The notes: generated by a model from the sequence alone, not told the origin. Positions 35,092-43,739 are shown, counted from the first letter of the stretch. The stretch is DNA of 64,000 nucleotides from Paenisporosarcina quisquiliarum_A (GCF_043641925.1 NZ_JBHZRU010000018.1:1-64000), one strand, 5' to 3'. Made by a program: numbers and translations.

Positions 35092-37017
35092 ATGAATCAA
35101 CAAACCATTGACGTATTAGGATATCAAGAAATTTTACAAGAGGTAGGGAGTTATGCCATCACCGATCGTGCGAAGAATACAATTGAGGGAATGCGACCTT
35201 CAACCAATAAAAAAACGATTGAACATGCATTAAACGAAGTACAAGAGGCACTAGAGATTATGCGAATAAGTTCAAGTGTACCGATTCACACACTCAGTGA
35301 CATGGAACAATATATTGAACAAGCAAAAAAAGGTTTGTATATACGAGCCGACCAATTTACGCGTATCGTATCTTTCTTGGATCATTGCCATAAGTTAAAA
35401 CGCTTCATGAAAGATAAACAATATGCTGCGCCTACTATTCATTTATATGCAGAATCTATTGGTGATTTAAGCGAATTGGAAACTGAAATCATCCGCTGTT
35501 TAAAGCATGGCCAAGTTGACGATTATGCGACGAAGGAACTCTCAACGATTCGAAGACAATTAGGTATGCTTCTTGCTAAGGTAAAAGATAGAGCTCAAAC
35601 GATGGTGAAGTCTAAAACCTTCGCACCTTATTTGCAGGAAAGTATGGTTTCAGAAAGAAATGGACGATTTGTCTTTGCTGTTAAAAGAGAGTACCGAAAC
35701 AAAGTGAACGGCAATGTTCTCGATACATCAGCTTCAGGAGCGACATTATTCATGGAACCAAAAGAATTGGAAGTCATGCAGGGAGAAATCGACTTATTAA
35801 AAATTGCAGAAGAGCATGAAGTCGAGAAAATCTTATATGAACTGACCGAACAATTCCTTGAACATGAAATGTCTATGAATATTGCGATGGACACGATGCA
35901 TCATTACGATGTTATTTTTGCAAAAGCCAAACACAGCAAACTAATTGAAGGGCAATGTCCTATTTTAAATGAAGAATACCTCATTCATTTAAAAGGAGCT
36001 AGACACCCCATGTTAAAAGGGAATGCGGTTCCGCTTTCTTTACAATTTGGTGAGCACGATCGCGCTCTTGTTATTACAGGACCGAATACAGGCGGGAAGA
36101 CGGTAACACTTAAAACAATCGGCTTACTGACCATGATGGCTCAAACGGGCTTATTTATTCCAGCTGAAAAAGGGAGTACACTTCACATTTTCCAAAAGAT
36201 TTTCGTAGATATTGGCGATGGTCAAAGCATAGAAGCAAATCTGAGCACATTCAGCTCACGCCTCGTCAATATTATTGAGATTTTAAAGTCAACGGATCAA
36301 CGCTCACTCGTGCTGCTCGATGAATTGGGGTCTGGAACAGACCCTAGTGAAGGCATGGCTTTAGCAATCGTCATACTTGAACAACTCTTTGAGAAAGGAG
36401 CAACGCTTTTTGCAACCACTCATTACAGTGAAATGAAGGACTTTGCCGATGCAAAAGAAGGCTTTTTAAATGGTTCCATGGAATTCGATCTGGAAACTTT
36501 GCGTCCTACTTATCGTCTATTATTAGGACAAAGCGGGAAGAGCCAAGCATTTGATATTGCTTTGAAGCTTGGGTTACATCCAGATTTAATCAGAAAAGCA
36601 CATGTCATTTCGTACAAAAACGCGCATCCATTTTCAAACTCGATTCCAAGTGAAAACTTGAAGGATCTTCATTATGTAAAACAAATAACCACCTTTAAAC
36701 ATGATCGAAAACTTCGCAAAGAGATCGTAGAGGATAAAGTTCCGTTATTTGAACAAGGAGACAATGTGAAAATAACTGCTACGAATGAAACCGGAATTGT
36801 TTATAAAGGGCCAAGTAGCAACGGGAATTATATTGTTCAAGTGAAAGGTGAAAAGAAAGAGTTTAACCATAAACGTCTTAAACTTCATATTAAAAAAAGT
36901 GAACTATATCCAGAGGATTATGATTTTGATATTGTATTTAAATCCAAAGAATATCGTAAAGTGAAAAATCAGTTGGATCGAAAGTCTGTAGAAGGTCTAA
37001 CTCTAGAAGAAGATTAA
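35092..37017 (+). CDS. MutS2 paralogue lacking the Smr nuclease domain
   Basis: The 641-residue protein has the MutS2 core/lever region (1-300), the MutS-type ATPase with Walker A GPNTGGKTVT (330-339), Walker B SLVLLDELGSGTDPSEG (Asp410, Glu411) and FATTHYSEMK, and a KOW-like segment (QGDNVKITATNETGIVYKG, about 555-600). It stops at about 641 where B. subtilis MutS2 (785 residues) continues into the coiled coil and Smr domain. MutS2 is known to split collided ribosomes; a nuclease-free paralogue behind an antibiotic-type attenuator suggests ribosome rescue rather than DNA repair. That role is inferred. Confidence 0.85.
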   Translation: MNQQTIDVLGYQEILQEVGSYAITDRAKNTIEGMRPSTNKKTIEHALNEVQEALEIMRISSSVPIHTLSDMEQYIEQAKKGLYIRADQFTRIVSFLDHCHKLKRFMKDKQYAAPTIHLYAESIGDLSELETEIIRCLKHGQVDDYATKELSTIRRQLGMLLAKVKDRAQTMVKSKTFAPYLQESMVSERNGRFVFAVKREYRNKVNGNVLDTSASGATLFMEPKELEVMQGEIDLLKIAEEHEVEKILYELTEQFLEHEMSMNIAMDTMHHYDVIFAKAKHSKLIEGQCPILNEEYLIHLKGARHPMLKGNAVPLSLQFGEHDRALVITGPNTGGKTVTLKTIGLLTMMAQTGLFIPAEKGSTLHIFQKIFVDIGDGQSIEANLSTFSSRLVNIIEILKSTDQRSLVLLDELGSGTDPSEGMALAIVILEQLFEKGATLFATTHYSEMKDFADAKEGFLNGSMEFDLETLRPTYRLLLGQSGKSQAFDIALKLGLHPDLIRKAHVISYKNAHPFSNSIPSENLKDLHYVKQITTFKHDRKLRKEIVEDKVPLFEQGDNVKITATNETGIVYKGPSSNGNYIVQVKGEKKEFNHKRLKLHIKKSELYPEDYDFDIVFKSKEYRKVKNQLDRKSVEGLTLEED

Positions 37018-37239
37018 GTGCAAAATAAGGAATAATACAACATATTGTGTCGATATAAAATTAACACACTATATATTGATTTTTAAGGGCTGCAATCATA
37101 TAATAAATACAAGATATAAAGTTCTTCGTTTCAGTACTAAATACTTCTTAGTGAAACACTTCTCTGCAATATGTAACCCAGTTTTTATTTCCTTTAAATA
37201 TGTGCATCACAAAATCATATGGGTATGGGGGATGGGAAT

Positions 37240-37425
37240 ATGAAAATGAAGTCATTGAGTAAGAGAAGCGTGACATTGATGCTCATAAACATTAAAAAGA
37301 AAGAAATGATCTTGAAAGCAAAACGGTATGGTCGAACACATCCTACAGTTGTGAAGTGTAGCCAACAATTAGATGTGTTACTAAATCAGTATCAAGGGAT
37401 TCATTTATACAAAGATGTTGTTTAA
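37240..37425 (+). CDS. Spo0E-like aspartyl-phosphate phosphatase
   Basis: A 61-residue protein from ATG 37240, seven codons inside the longest frame, preceded by GGGGGATGGG. The family signature CSQQLDVLLNQYQ matches the Spo0E/YnzD motif SQELD, with the catalytic Asp. Such phosphatases dephosphorylate Spo0A~P and delay sporulation. It lies alone between AT-rich DNA (37018-37239, nothing recognised) and a terminator, as usual for this family. Confidence 0.8.
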   Translation: MKMKSLSKRSVTLMLINIKKKEMILKAKRYGRTHPTVVKCSQQLDVLLNQYQGIHLYKDVV

Positions 37426-37441
37426 TCCAATACCTCTAATT

Positions 37442-37486
37442 AAAAAGGCAGAAGAATGGGCTCCACGCCTAATCTTCTGCCTTTTT
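37442..37486. terminator. Bidirectional terminator
   Basis: AAAAAGGCAGAAGA (37442-37455) pairs with TCTTCTGCCTTTTT (37473-37486), between the Spo0E-like gene and the converging MFS gene. Confidence 0.9.
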
Positions 37487-37505
37487 CTATATTCACTGTA
37501 ATTAC

Positions 37506-38723
37506 TTATAATAAAGATTCTTTCGGTTCTCGAGCATAGAGCATATACACTAAAAAGAACAAGCCAGCACTGAGCAAACGCAACCCTGAATTTATGTACA
37601 TCGCAGTTTCAACACCCCAAGAGTTCAATAGCCAGATGCCAACTTGAGGAGCAAGGAAAGCAACGAGTGCCAACAATACATTGTACGTTGTAATACAGTA
37701 GGTACGTGACGCCTCAGGAGACTGTTCAAGTAAAAGGTTAAACAATAGCAACACCACGCCAGATAGGAAGAAACCAGACATTGTTTGTACGATTGTTAAG
37801 TAATACAAATTGGTCGATAACACGGTCAAAAATGGCGTGCTCGCCATGCCGATTGCTGCATAAACAAATACTCGAACGTTGGATTTCCGCTCAGCCCATT
37901 TTTTCCACAAAGGGAACGTCAAAATTTGCATAAGCATATTTCCCACCGAAAACATACTAATCCAAAAGATAGTCGCACCGACAACCCGAACATGGTAGAT
38001 GTTGAAAATTCCCCACGCCATTTGCCAGGCAAAATTAAAGAATAACGCAGCCGCTAAAAACCACACAAAACTTGAGTGTTTAAAAATGGACCACTCCATC
38101 AATTTCTTTTTAACCAATGGACCGCTTCCAGAAGTGCGGGGCTCATCATGCTTCATCAAAATGAAAGCTTCTAGTAATCCAAAACCAAATGCGATGGCAA
38201 ATAAAATCTGGTATGCCGTTACATTATTAGATTGATCTTTCATCACAATCCCAATAACTAAGGTTGAAACTAATCCAACCATTGTTAATAAACGATTTCG
38301 ATCACTAAAGAATTCCCCGCGTCTCGATTCACTAATCATCCCACTAATTAATGTTTGCCACCCAATATTGGCGACAGTATTCGGTACACTCATTAAAGCG
38401 ACAATAATCAGAAATGCCCACGCTTGCATCGATTCGGAAGGGATATAAACGACAACAACGATAAATAAAAACATGATTCTCGCTAACAGAATGGAAAGGG
38501 CGACAAGCTTCTTATGTTCGTGAGCCCGATTAAGTAAGATGGCAGCCGGTATCGTCATAAGCAATGCCATTAGAGGGGGAAGAGAACTAATTAACCCGAC
38601 TTGATAATTCGTTGCGCTTAAAATGGTAATCGCAAATATTGGGAAAAAGTTATTTGAAAAATTCATTGCCACAGTCGATGCCATGCCATTATAGATACTT
38701 ATTTTTTCGTTATATGGACGCAT
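37506..38723 (-). CDS. MFS transporter
   Basis: The 405-residue protein has about twelve hydrophobic segments in two halves, joined by a cytoplasmic loop around HDEPRTSGSGPLVKKKLMEWS. The loop between spans two and three (NRAHEHKKLV) is a degenerate MFS motif. Start ATG 38723. The substrate cannot be read; the family includes efflux pumps and YwoG-like proteins. It stands alone, ending at the terminator at 37442. Confidence 0.8.
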   Translation of the reverse strand: MRPYNEKISIYNGMASTVAMNFSNNFFPIFAITILSATNYQVGLISSLPPLMALLMTIPAAILLNRAHEHKKLVALSILLARIMFLFIVVVVYIPSESMQAWAFLIIVALMSVPNTVANIGWQTLISGMISESRRGEFFSDRNRLLTMVGLVSTLVIGIVMKDQSNNVTAYQILFAIAFGFGLLEAFILMKHDEPRTSGSGPLVKKKLMEWSIFKHSSFVWFLAAALFFNFAWQMAWGIFNIYHVRVVGATIFWISMFSVGNMLMQILTFPLWKKWAERKSNVRVFVYAAIGMASTPFLTVLSTNLYYLTIVQTMSGFFLSGVVLLLFNLLLEQSPEASRTYCITTYNVLLALVAFLAPQVGIWLLNSWGVETAMYINSGLRLLSAGLFFLVYMLYAREPKESLL

Positions 38724-38967
38724 ATTAATCTCCGCATAATTTCATAAATTTGATGTTACGCTTTGAATTATATACCTGTTCAAAAAGAATACAAGTCCTT
38801 TGTGACACGAAATATTCGTAATGGAAAAATTGGGTTGAATGGACCTAGAACCATTTTGGGCAAAAGTCATGTTCCATCATTTAGTCCGTGAAAATCCTGA
38901 CATAGAGGGGGTATTCAGAACCGTATCATTCACTTTTATTGCTAATAAAAATCCATTTACCAATAGG

Positions 38968-39016
38968 AAAAAGAGTTATCAATTCCCTTTTAAAAAGGCA
39001 ATCGATAACTCTTTTT
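38968..39016 (-). terminator. Terminator of the subtilase gene
   Basis: AAAAAGAGTTATC (38968-38980) pairs with GATAACTCTTTTT (39004-39016) with an inner CCTTTT/AAAAGG stem. It lies 16 bases past the protease stop. The rest of 38724-38967 contains no gene. Confidence 0.85.
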
Positions 39017-39032
39017 AATATGTGTTTATTAA

Positions 39033-40295
39033 TTATTGAACACGTGCAAATCCGAAACCTGACGCATAGTCGTCGCCAGTTGTTGCTCCATAACCTCCTT
39101 TAATATCGTAATTCTTCGCACGATTTTGTAAGTTGGCACGTAATGTTGCATTTGACCAGCTAGGATTTTGAGACCAAAGCTTGGAAGCTAAACCGGCAAC
39201 GTGAGGTGTTGCCATAGAAGTACCGCTAATAGTGTTATACCCACCATTATTCCAAGTTGAATAAATCGACGCACCAGGTGCAGAAATTTCTACATCTCCT
39301 TGGTTAATATAATAGTCTCCATCTGTAGAAGCATAACCACGAGAAGAGAAGTCAGCAACTCGGTAGGTACCGTTTTGTTGAACATTTTCAAGTGCCGCAA
39401 CTGCTACTGCATTTACTAGAGCTCCTGGGTAACCAATCGATCCTTGATAAGGACCTTCATTTCCTGCCGCCGCTACAACTAAAACACCTTTGTTGTATGC
39501 GTACGTTACAGCGCTTGCAATTAAACTATCGCTACTAGCAGAACCTAAAGACATGTTAATGACCGTTTTAGTTCCTGTTGAAGTAGCTTGATCTGCTGCA
39601 TGGCGAATTGCTGCTGCAATATCATCTGAGTATCCTGATCCATTATCACCAAGAACTTTATATGCCCATAAATCTGAATCTGGCGCAACACCATAAATTC
39701 CAGCACCGTCACTACCACCGTCAGCTAATGCTGATCCTGCAACATGCGTACCATGTCCGTGGGCATCATTACATACCCCATTGACTAGTGAAGTGGCTTG
39801 CGTGAAGTCTTTACATTGTTCAACTGTATTTTCTAAATCATAATGATTTACGTTAACGCCAGTATCAAGGACAGCGATGTTAATGCCTTGTCCACCAGAA
39901 GTTGTTGTTTGGCTACTATTGTTATAGATTGCTTTAATTCCCCAAGGTGTTTGATGAGAAGGGTATTCACCTGCTGTTACTTCGAACTGGTTTGCTCGAA
40001 TATCCGTATCAAGTGAAACTTGCTGAACTTTAGTCACCGTAATATTTTTGTTCTTTTGTAGTGCGACAAATTGTTTTTCGTTCATTTCTGTTGAGAAACC
40101 ATTTTCGGTTAATTCCCAGCGTGCTTTGTATTTACTTTTAAGTGAAGATTTAGTTGATGAATCGGAAGCTTCCACATAAACTCGGAATTTCTCGTCACCA
40201 TTGCTAGTTGTCGTTGCTGCATTTGCACCAACAGTTGGCATTGCTAGACTTGCTGTAAGTAAAAAGCTCATCAAGATTTTTTTCGACTTGTTCAT
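39033..40295 (-). CDS. Secreted subtilisin-like serine protease
   Basis: A 420-residue S8 pre-pro-protease. The signal peptide covers about residues 1-26 (ending VGANA), an I9-type propeptide about 27-105 (FRVYVEASDSSTKSSLKSKY), and the mature domain the rest. Catalytic residues are Asp144 (VLDTGV), His181 (HGHGTHVAG) and Ser360 (SGTSMATPHVAG), with oxyanion Asn279. An insertion with paired Cys (QCKDFT...NGVCND) and overall pattern resemble sphericase and the cold-active S41 protease. It is divergent from an HTH-TPR regulator with a pro-peptide gene, which likely controls it. RBS AAAGGAGC. Confidence 0.95.
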   Translation of the reverse strand: MNKSKKILMSFLLTASLAMPTVGANAATTTSNGDEKFRVYVEASDSSTKSSLKSKYKARWELTENGFSTEMNEKQFVALQKNKNITVTKVQQVSLDTDIRANQFEVTAGEYPSHQTPWGIKAIYNNSSQTTTSGGQGINIAVLDTGVNVNHYDLENTVEQCKDFTQATSLVNGVCNDAHGHGTHVAGSALADGGSDGAGIYGVAPDSDLWAYKVLGDNGSGYSDDIAAAIRHAADQATSTGTKTVINMSLGSASSDSLIASAVTYAYNKGVLVVAAAGNEGPYQGSIGYPGALVNAVAVAALENVQQNGTYRVADFSSRGYASTDGDYYINQGDVEISAPGASIYSTWNNGGYNTISGTSMATPHVAGLASKLWSQNPSWSNATLRANLQNRAKNYDIKGGYGATTGDDYASGFGFARVQ

Positions 40296-40351
40296 TTGTG
40301 TGCTCCTTTTTCTTGTGTATTTTTCTTACTAAACCAAATCTAGCACACAAA
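40295..40351 (-). promoter_or_regulatory. Inverted repeat spanning the protease 5' leader
   Basis: TTTGTGTGCT (40295-40304) and AGCACACAAA (40342-40351) are perfect inverted copies. In the protease mRNA the downstream arm overlaps the ribosome binding site and the A of the start codon, so pairing would hide them. A TATACT -10 element (40357-40352) abuts the upstream arm, with no clear -35, suggesting activator dependence. The exact transcription start decides whether the arm is in the RNA. Confidence 0.5.
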
Positions 40352-40442
40352 GTATATTTTGATTATTGGGAAAATTAATTCGAAATCAAATGAAAACTTA
40401 AGAGAATTGCTGAATTGTGAATTTCTGCTAATTTATTAAAAA

Positions 40443-40471
40443 TTGAGAAAATAGACATCTCTACGTATAAT
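40443..40471 (+). promoter_or_regulatory. Sigma-A promoter of the HTH-TPR regulator
   Basis: TTGAGA (40443-40448), a 17-base spacer and a perfect TATAAT (40466-40471), 31 bases before the ATG. No terminator separates the regulator from the peptide gene, so both would be transcribed together. Confidence 0.8.
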
Positions 40472-40502
40472 GAGTCTACAAACTTTGTGAGTAGGTGAAG
40501 AT

Positions 40503-41720
40503 ATGCAAATAGGCTCATTAATTAAATATCATCGGACAAAGCAAAAGATGACACAAAGTGAACTTGCTGAAGGAATATGCTCGGTGCCACATCTGAGTAA
40601 GATAGAGAACAATAGCAAGGAAGCCAATGTTGAGACCATCAGACTGGTGCTCGATCGTCTAGAAATTGACCTGCACGATGTGGAAGAAAGTGAAGTGAAA
40701 GTTGAGGTTTTACTTAATCAGCTGCTTCAAAATATGCTCTACCTTGAAACAGAAAAAGCAGCGAGTACTTTTCTAGAGCTACAGATGTATAAAGAAATGG
40801 TACCTTTCACCAAACACATCTACCTATACGAAATTTACAAATTAAGATATTACTTGTTCACTAAAGACCTAGATTCTGCCGATGAACAGATAAAATGGCT
40901 CAATGCTCAACGGCAAAATTTTTCCCAACATGAAAGCTATTTACTTTCCTATTTTACTGGGATATTTTTAATCTTAAGGGGGAAATATGAGGAAGCGGAT
41001 GAGAAAATCTCAGCAATACTTCAAGAGTATTATGAAACAAATACATTTGAAGGAGAAATCTATTATCATCTTGCACTGGTTAAAGGGTATATGAATCAAT
41101 CCGGTCATGCGATTAATTATGGAAAGAAAGCATTGAATTTTTTCAAAGATCACTTCAATTTCAAAAGAATTCTCCATGTTCAAATGTCTTTAGCCATCAA
41201 TTACTCGCAATCCAAAATCTATGATGAGGCTTTGGACAATTATCAACATCTCGTAAGGAACACAGAAATGCTGAAAGAGACCGCCCTATTGCCTCATATT
41301 TATCACAACATTGGTGACTTAAGACATCGTATGGGTGATTATGAACAAGCTTTGCATTATTTCAAGAAAAGCGCGGTCATCTTCCAAGAAAGAACCGAAA
41401 ACTATCTTCTCTGTTTATACAATTTAGCTTTGACCGAGTTCAAACTAGAAAAATGGGATGATAGTAAAATCAGCTTCACTTTATTAAATAAAGAAGCAAA
41501 AGAAATGAAAGTCTCGCCTTACCAACTATATTCATCGTATTATTTGTTTCTTTTAAATGATAAAAAACAAAAAGCCATGACTTTCTTAGAAGAAAAGATA
41601 CTTCCTTCTATAGAAAAGGCTGACGAACAAAAAGAGTTTTATCGATACTTCAGTAAGATTCTTGCTGAGTATTATAAAAACGAAGGTAAATATGAAAAAG
41701 CAGTTAAATACATTTTATAA
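40503..41720 (+). CDS. HTH-TPR regulator of the RNPP type (NprR/PlcR-like)
   Basis: A 405-residue protein. Residues 1-60 are an XRE helix-turn-helix (IGSLIKYHRTKQKMTQSELAEGICSVPHLSKIEN), and the rest is helical TPR repeats, for example PHIYHNIGDLRHRMGDYEQALHYFKKSAVIFQ. Length and design fit the RNPP family (NprR 423, PlcR 285 residues), whose TPR groove binds a re-imported signal peptide. A 43-residue exported pro-peptide gene follows ten bases downstream and a secreted protease gene is divergent: exactly the expected cell-density circuit. Spo0F-phosphatase activity, as in NprR, is possible but not readable. Confidence 0.88.
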   Translation: MQIGSLIKYHRTKQKMTQSELAEGICSVPHLSKIENNSKEANVETIRLVLDRLEIDLHDVEESEVKVEVLLNQLLQNMLYLETEKAASTFLELQMYKEMVPFTKHIYLYEIYKLRYYLFTKDLDSADEQIKWLNAQRQNFSQHESYLLSYFTGIFLILRGKYEEADEKISAILQEYYETNTFEGEIYYHLALVKGYMNQSGHAINYGKKALNFFKDHFNFKRILHVQMSLAINYSQSKIYDEALDNYQHLVRNTEMLKETALLPHIYHNIGDLRHRMGDYEQALHYFKKSAVIFQERTENYLLCLYNLALTEFKLEKWDDSKISFTLLNKEAKEMKVSPYQLYSSYYLFLLNDKKQKAMTFLEEKILPSIEKADEQKEFYRYFSKILAEYYKNEGKYEKAVKYIL

Positions 41721-41729
41721 GGAGTGTTA

Positions 41730-41861
41730 ATGATGAAAAAAACATTGATTTTATTATTAATTATCGGATTTGCAAGTTTGGTTAGTAACGATGTGAGTGC
41801 AGTTTTAGCCGTAGAACCTGTTGAAACTCAAGATACAGTAGCAATTCGTCCGCCAGTTTGA
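41730..41861 (+). CDS. Candidate quorum-sensing pro-peptide
   Basis: A 43-residue protein, start ATG 41730 five bases after AAGGAG (second ATG at 41733). It opens MMKKTLILLLIIGFASLVSN, a Sec signal peptide, then an Ala/Val-rich cleavage region and the acidic-to-basic tail VEPVETQDTVAIRPPV. PapR, Phr and NprX precursors have this size and layout, the active peptide lying near the C terminus, so the last five to nine residues (around AIRPPV) are the likely signal. It ends at a terminator and has the regulator's promoter upstream. Confidence 0.8.
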   Translation: MMKKTLILLLIIGFASLVSNDVSAVLAVEPVETQDTVAIRPPV

Positions 41862-41879
41862 TCTCATAATTTTAATGGT

Positions 41880-41913
41880 AAAACTCCCGAGAATATTACT
41901 CTTGGGAGTTTTT
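41880..41913 (+). terminator. Terminator of the regulator-peptide operon
   Basis: AAAACTCCC (41880-41888) pairs with GGGAGTTTT (41904-41912), inner GAG/CTC, T-rich tail. Confidence 0.85.
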
Positions 41914-42000
41914 GTTTGTAGATAAATAAATAGATTTACATTGTGTGTGATTTTTTATAATACACTTGGTGCAATGCTGTGAGCCTAGTGTCTTTCGTTT

Positions 42001-42090
42001 CGGTGCTCGCTTTCCGCGGGTACGGCCTCAGCCGCTTCATTCGCTTCGCTCACTGCAGGGTCTTCAGCTCGCGCTGTTCCCGCAGGAAAG
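42001..42090 (-). repeat. Dispersed GC-rich repeat, copy 3
   Basis: The reverse complement runs from CTTTCCTGCGGGAACAGC through GAGCTGAAGACCCTGCAGTG to ACCCGCGGAAAGCGAGC, matching copies 1 and 2 in the central GCTGAAGACCCT and terminal CCCGCGGAAAGCG blocks. The flanking stretch to 42324 contains further GC-rich remnants (GACGAAGCTAGCGTAGCGAT at 42123), a hairpin TTGGAGA/TCTCCAA near 42248 and no gene. Confidence 0.7.
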
Positions 42091-42294
42091 AATACTACCA
42101 AAGATAATTTGGTGTATTCTTTGCGACGAAGCTAGCGTAGCGATGCAGGAGCAGATATTTTTCTCGCGCCTTCACTCCAAGCAACTTAAATTGTTTTATA
42201 AAGGGCTATGTTAAAGATAAAGGGAAAAATCGCATAAAAAATGAGCTTGGAGATCCATCTCCAAACCCATTGTATTTGGTTATTCTTTTTTACT

Positions 42295-42308
42295 AAAGCA
42301 CTCGTTAG
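42295..42308. repeat. Box-2 repeat of the accessory-region family
   Basis: AAAGCACTCGTTAG, 17 bases beyond the 3' end of the minus-strand lipoprotein gene. The same box recurs at 44621, 46285 and 46840. Confidence 0.6.
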
Positions 42309-42324
42309 TTTAAGAAGAAGTATT

Positions 42325-42675
42325 TTACTCTCCGATTTGAAGTAAATATCTTACTTCTACTCCTCTATTATCTGCTATGAGAATATCTCTTCTCTCTTTT
42401 GGTGCAATAATTTTTGTTCCTAAAGGTAAATGACTTGCCATACCATCTTCTATTTCTCCAACAACCTCATCTTTGGTTAGTTTTACATCCTCTACCCAGC
42501 CGGTTTCTTTTACATAAATTTTATTATTGAGTTCGAAATAATCTGCTTCGGGTTCTGCCTTCAACACTTGTTCTTTAGATAAATAACCTGGCGTATCTGC
42601 ACCTGGAATACCAGTACAACCTGCTATTAGGGAGAAGAAACTTATCACTAGGATTATATTAATAAAATGCTTCAT
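42325..42675 (-). CDS. Small lipoprotein
   Basis: A 116-residue lipoprotein: signal MKHFINIILVISFFSLIAGC with lipobox Cys20, followed by a soluble domain (YLSKEQVLKAEPEADYFELNNKIYVKETGW...). No family is recognised; the size and conserved-looking Trp/Lys pattern are like small Bacillales envelope lipoproteins. The start follows AGGAGGG. It sits between box-2 (42295) and box-1 (42718) repeats. Confidence 0.75.
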   Translation of the reverse strand: MKHFINIILVISFFSLIAGCTGIPGADTPGYLSKEQVLKAEPEADYFELNNKIYVKETGWVEDVKLTKDEVVGEIEDGMASHLPLGTKIIAPKERRDILIADNRGVEVRYLLQIGE

Positions 42676-42717
42676 AATTCCCTCCTATAAGTTAACGTAG
42701 ATATAAAATCTCGAATC

Positions 42718-42750
42718 TTGTTCAACTAACCTGCTGCGTTAGTTGAACAA
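42718..42750. repeat. Box-1 palindromic repeat
   Basis: Thirteen-base perfect arms (42718-42730 and 42738-42750) flank CTGCTGC; core AACTAACCTGCTGCGTTAGT. It overlaps the last codons of the YunG-like gene and lacks a T tail. Related copies are at 44560, 46230 and 46779. Confidence 0.75.
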
Positions 42751-43077
42751 AAAATCTAAAAATTTTTGTTTTAAATAGGTGTACTGACTTTCATTAGTAT
42801 CTGCATATGCTTCATCTCTATTAGAGGGAATGTCCATATATAAAATTTCTTCTCTAAATTGAGAAGCTGTAAAATCATATCTTTTGTTTTTAATGAAATT
42901 ATAAAAGTGCCACCCATCAGGTAGTTTAGTTTTTTTTATTTCACCGCCCAATAAATCATTTACAACTAATGCAGTAACTCCACATTGCCCCGCCAAGGGA
43001 TTATCCTTGCGCCATTTTGTACTTGATTTTACAGACCAGGATTTAGACAAAGCATTCACTATTCTATCTATTTCCAT
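42739..43077 (-). CDS. YunG-like protein
   Basis: A 112-residue protein from ATG 43077, behind AAGGAG; an in-frame ATG eight codons earlier overlaps that site. MEIDRIVNALSKSWSVKSSTKW followed by NPLAGQCGVTALVVNDLLGGEI matches the B. subtilis YunG family, which has a conserved Cys in a GQCGVTA motif recalling a papain-like nucleophile with a later W-H (DGWHFYNF). Function unknown. Its C terminus (LFN) is encoded inside the box-1 repeat, so the repeat has shaped the end of the gene. Confidence 0.75.
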   Translation of the reverse strand: MEIDRIVNALSKSWSVKSSTKWRKDNPLAGQCGVTALVVNDLLGGEIKKTKLPDGWHFYNFIKNKRYDFTASQFREEILYMDIPSNRDEAYADTNESQYTYLKQKFLDFLFN

Positions 43078-43283
43078 ATTGTTTCTCCTTCCATAAAACA
43101 CTTAATATACTTCCCTTACCTTATATGGAGAGCAGCGACTAGTCATGTTGAACAATCGCGCCCGATCTTGGAGGGCTAGCGAATAACGATCCCAAATGAC
43201 ACTTTAGGAACATAACCTGCTTATTTAAACTGTTCGTTTCTTATTTATCTTTTTTATTTATAATCAAATAAAGGAGGATGATT

Positions 43284-43739
43284 ATGGAAATAAAAATAGA
43301 TAACTTAACAGATATTCGCACACAGGAACTTATTAATACACACTTAGCTGGTATGGCTGAAAACTCGCCTGTTGAGAGTATACATGCTTTAAATGTTGCA
43401 GCACTAAAACAAGATAATGTTACTTTTTATAGTGCGTGGAATATTAATGACATTATGGGGTGTGGAGCTTTAAAAGAATTAACACCAAAGCATGGAGAAG
43501 TAAAGTCCATGAGAACTGCAAAGACGCATTTGAGAAAAGGTGTAGCTAGAGATATTTTAAAACATATTATAAATGAAGCAAAAATACGGGGTTACACAAA
43601 ATTAAGTCTAGAAACAGGCTCAATGGATGCATTCAAACCAGCTCATCGTCTATACGAAAGTTTTGGATTCAAATACTGTAACCCTTTTTACGACTATACG
43701 GATGACCCAAACAGTGTGTTTATGGAAATTGACTTATAA
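43284..43739 (+). CDS. GNAT N-acetyltransferase
   Basis: A 151-residue acetyltransferase from ATG 43284, six bases after AAAGGAGG. The acetyl-CoA loop is LRKGVARDILKHIINEAKIRGYTKLSLETG; the ending AHRLYESFGFKYCNPFYDYTDDPNSVFMEIDL is typical of the PhnO/YedL group. It is the only plus-strand gene among minus-strand neighbours in 42.3-49 kb. The 3' side has its own terminator. Substrate unknown. Confidence 0.85.
   Translation: MEIKIDNLTDIRTQELINTHLAGMAENSPVESIHALNVAALKQDNVTFYSAWNINDIMGCGALKELTPKHGEVKSMRTAKTHLRKGVARDILKHIINEAKIRGYTKLSLETGSMDAFKPAHRLYESFGFKYCNPFYDYTDDPNSVFMEIDL

Noticed and set aside
35092..37017. Calling the gene mutS2 proper
   Set aside because: It lacks the C-terminal Smr region and is about 140 residues shorter than B. 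subtilis MutS2, so it is treated as a paralogue.
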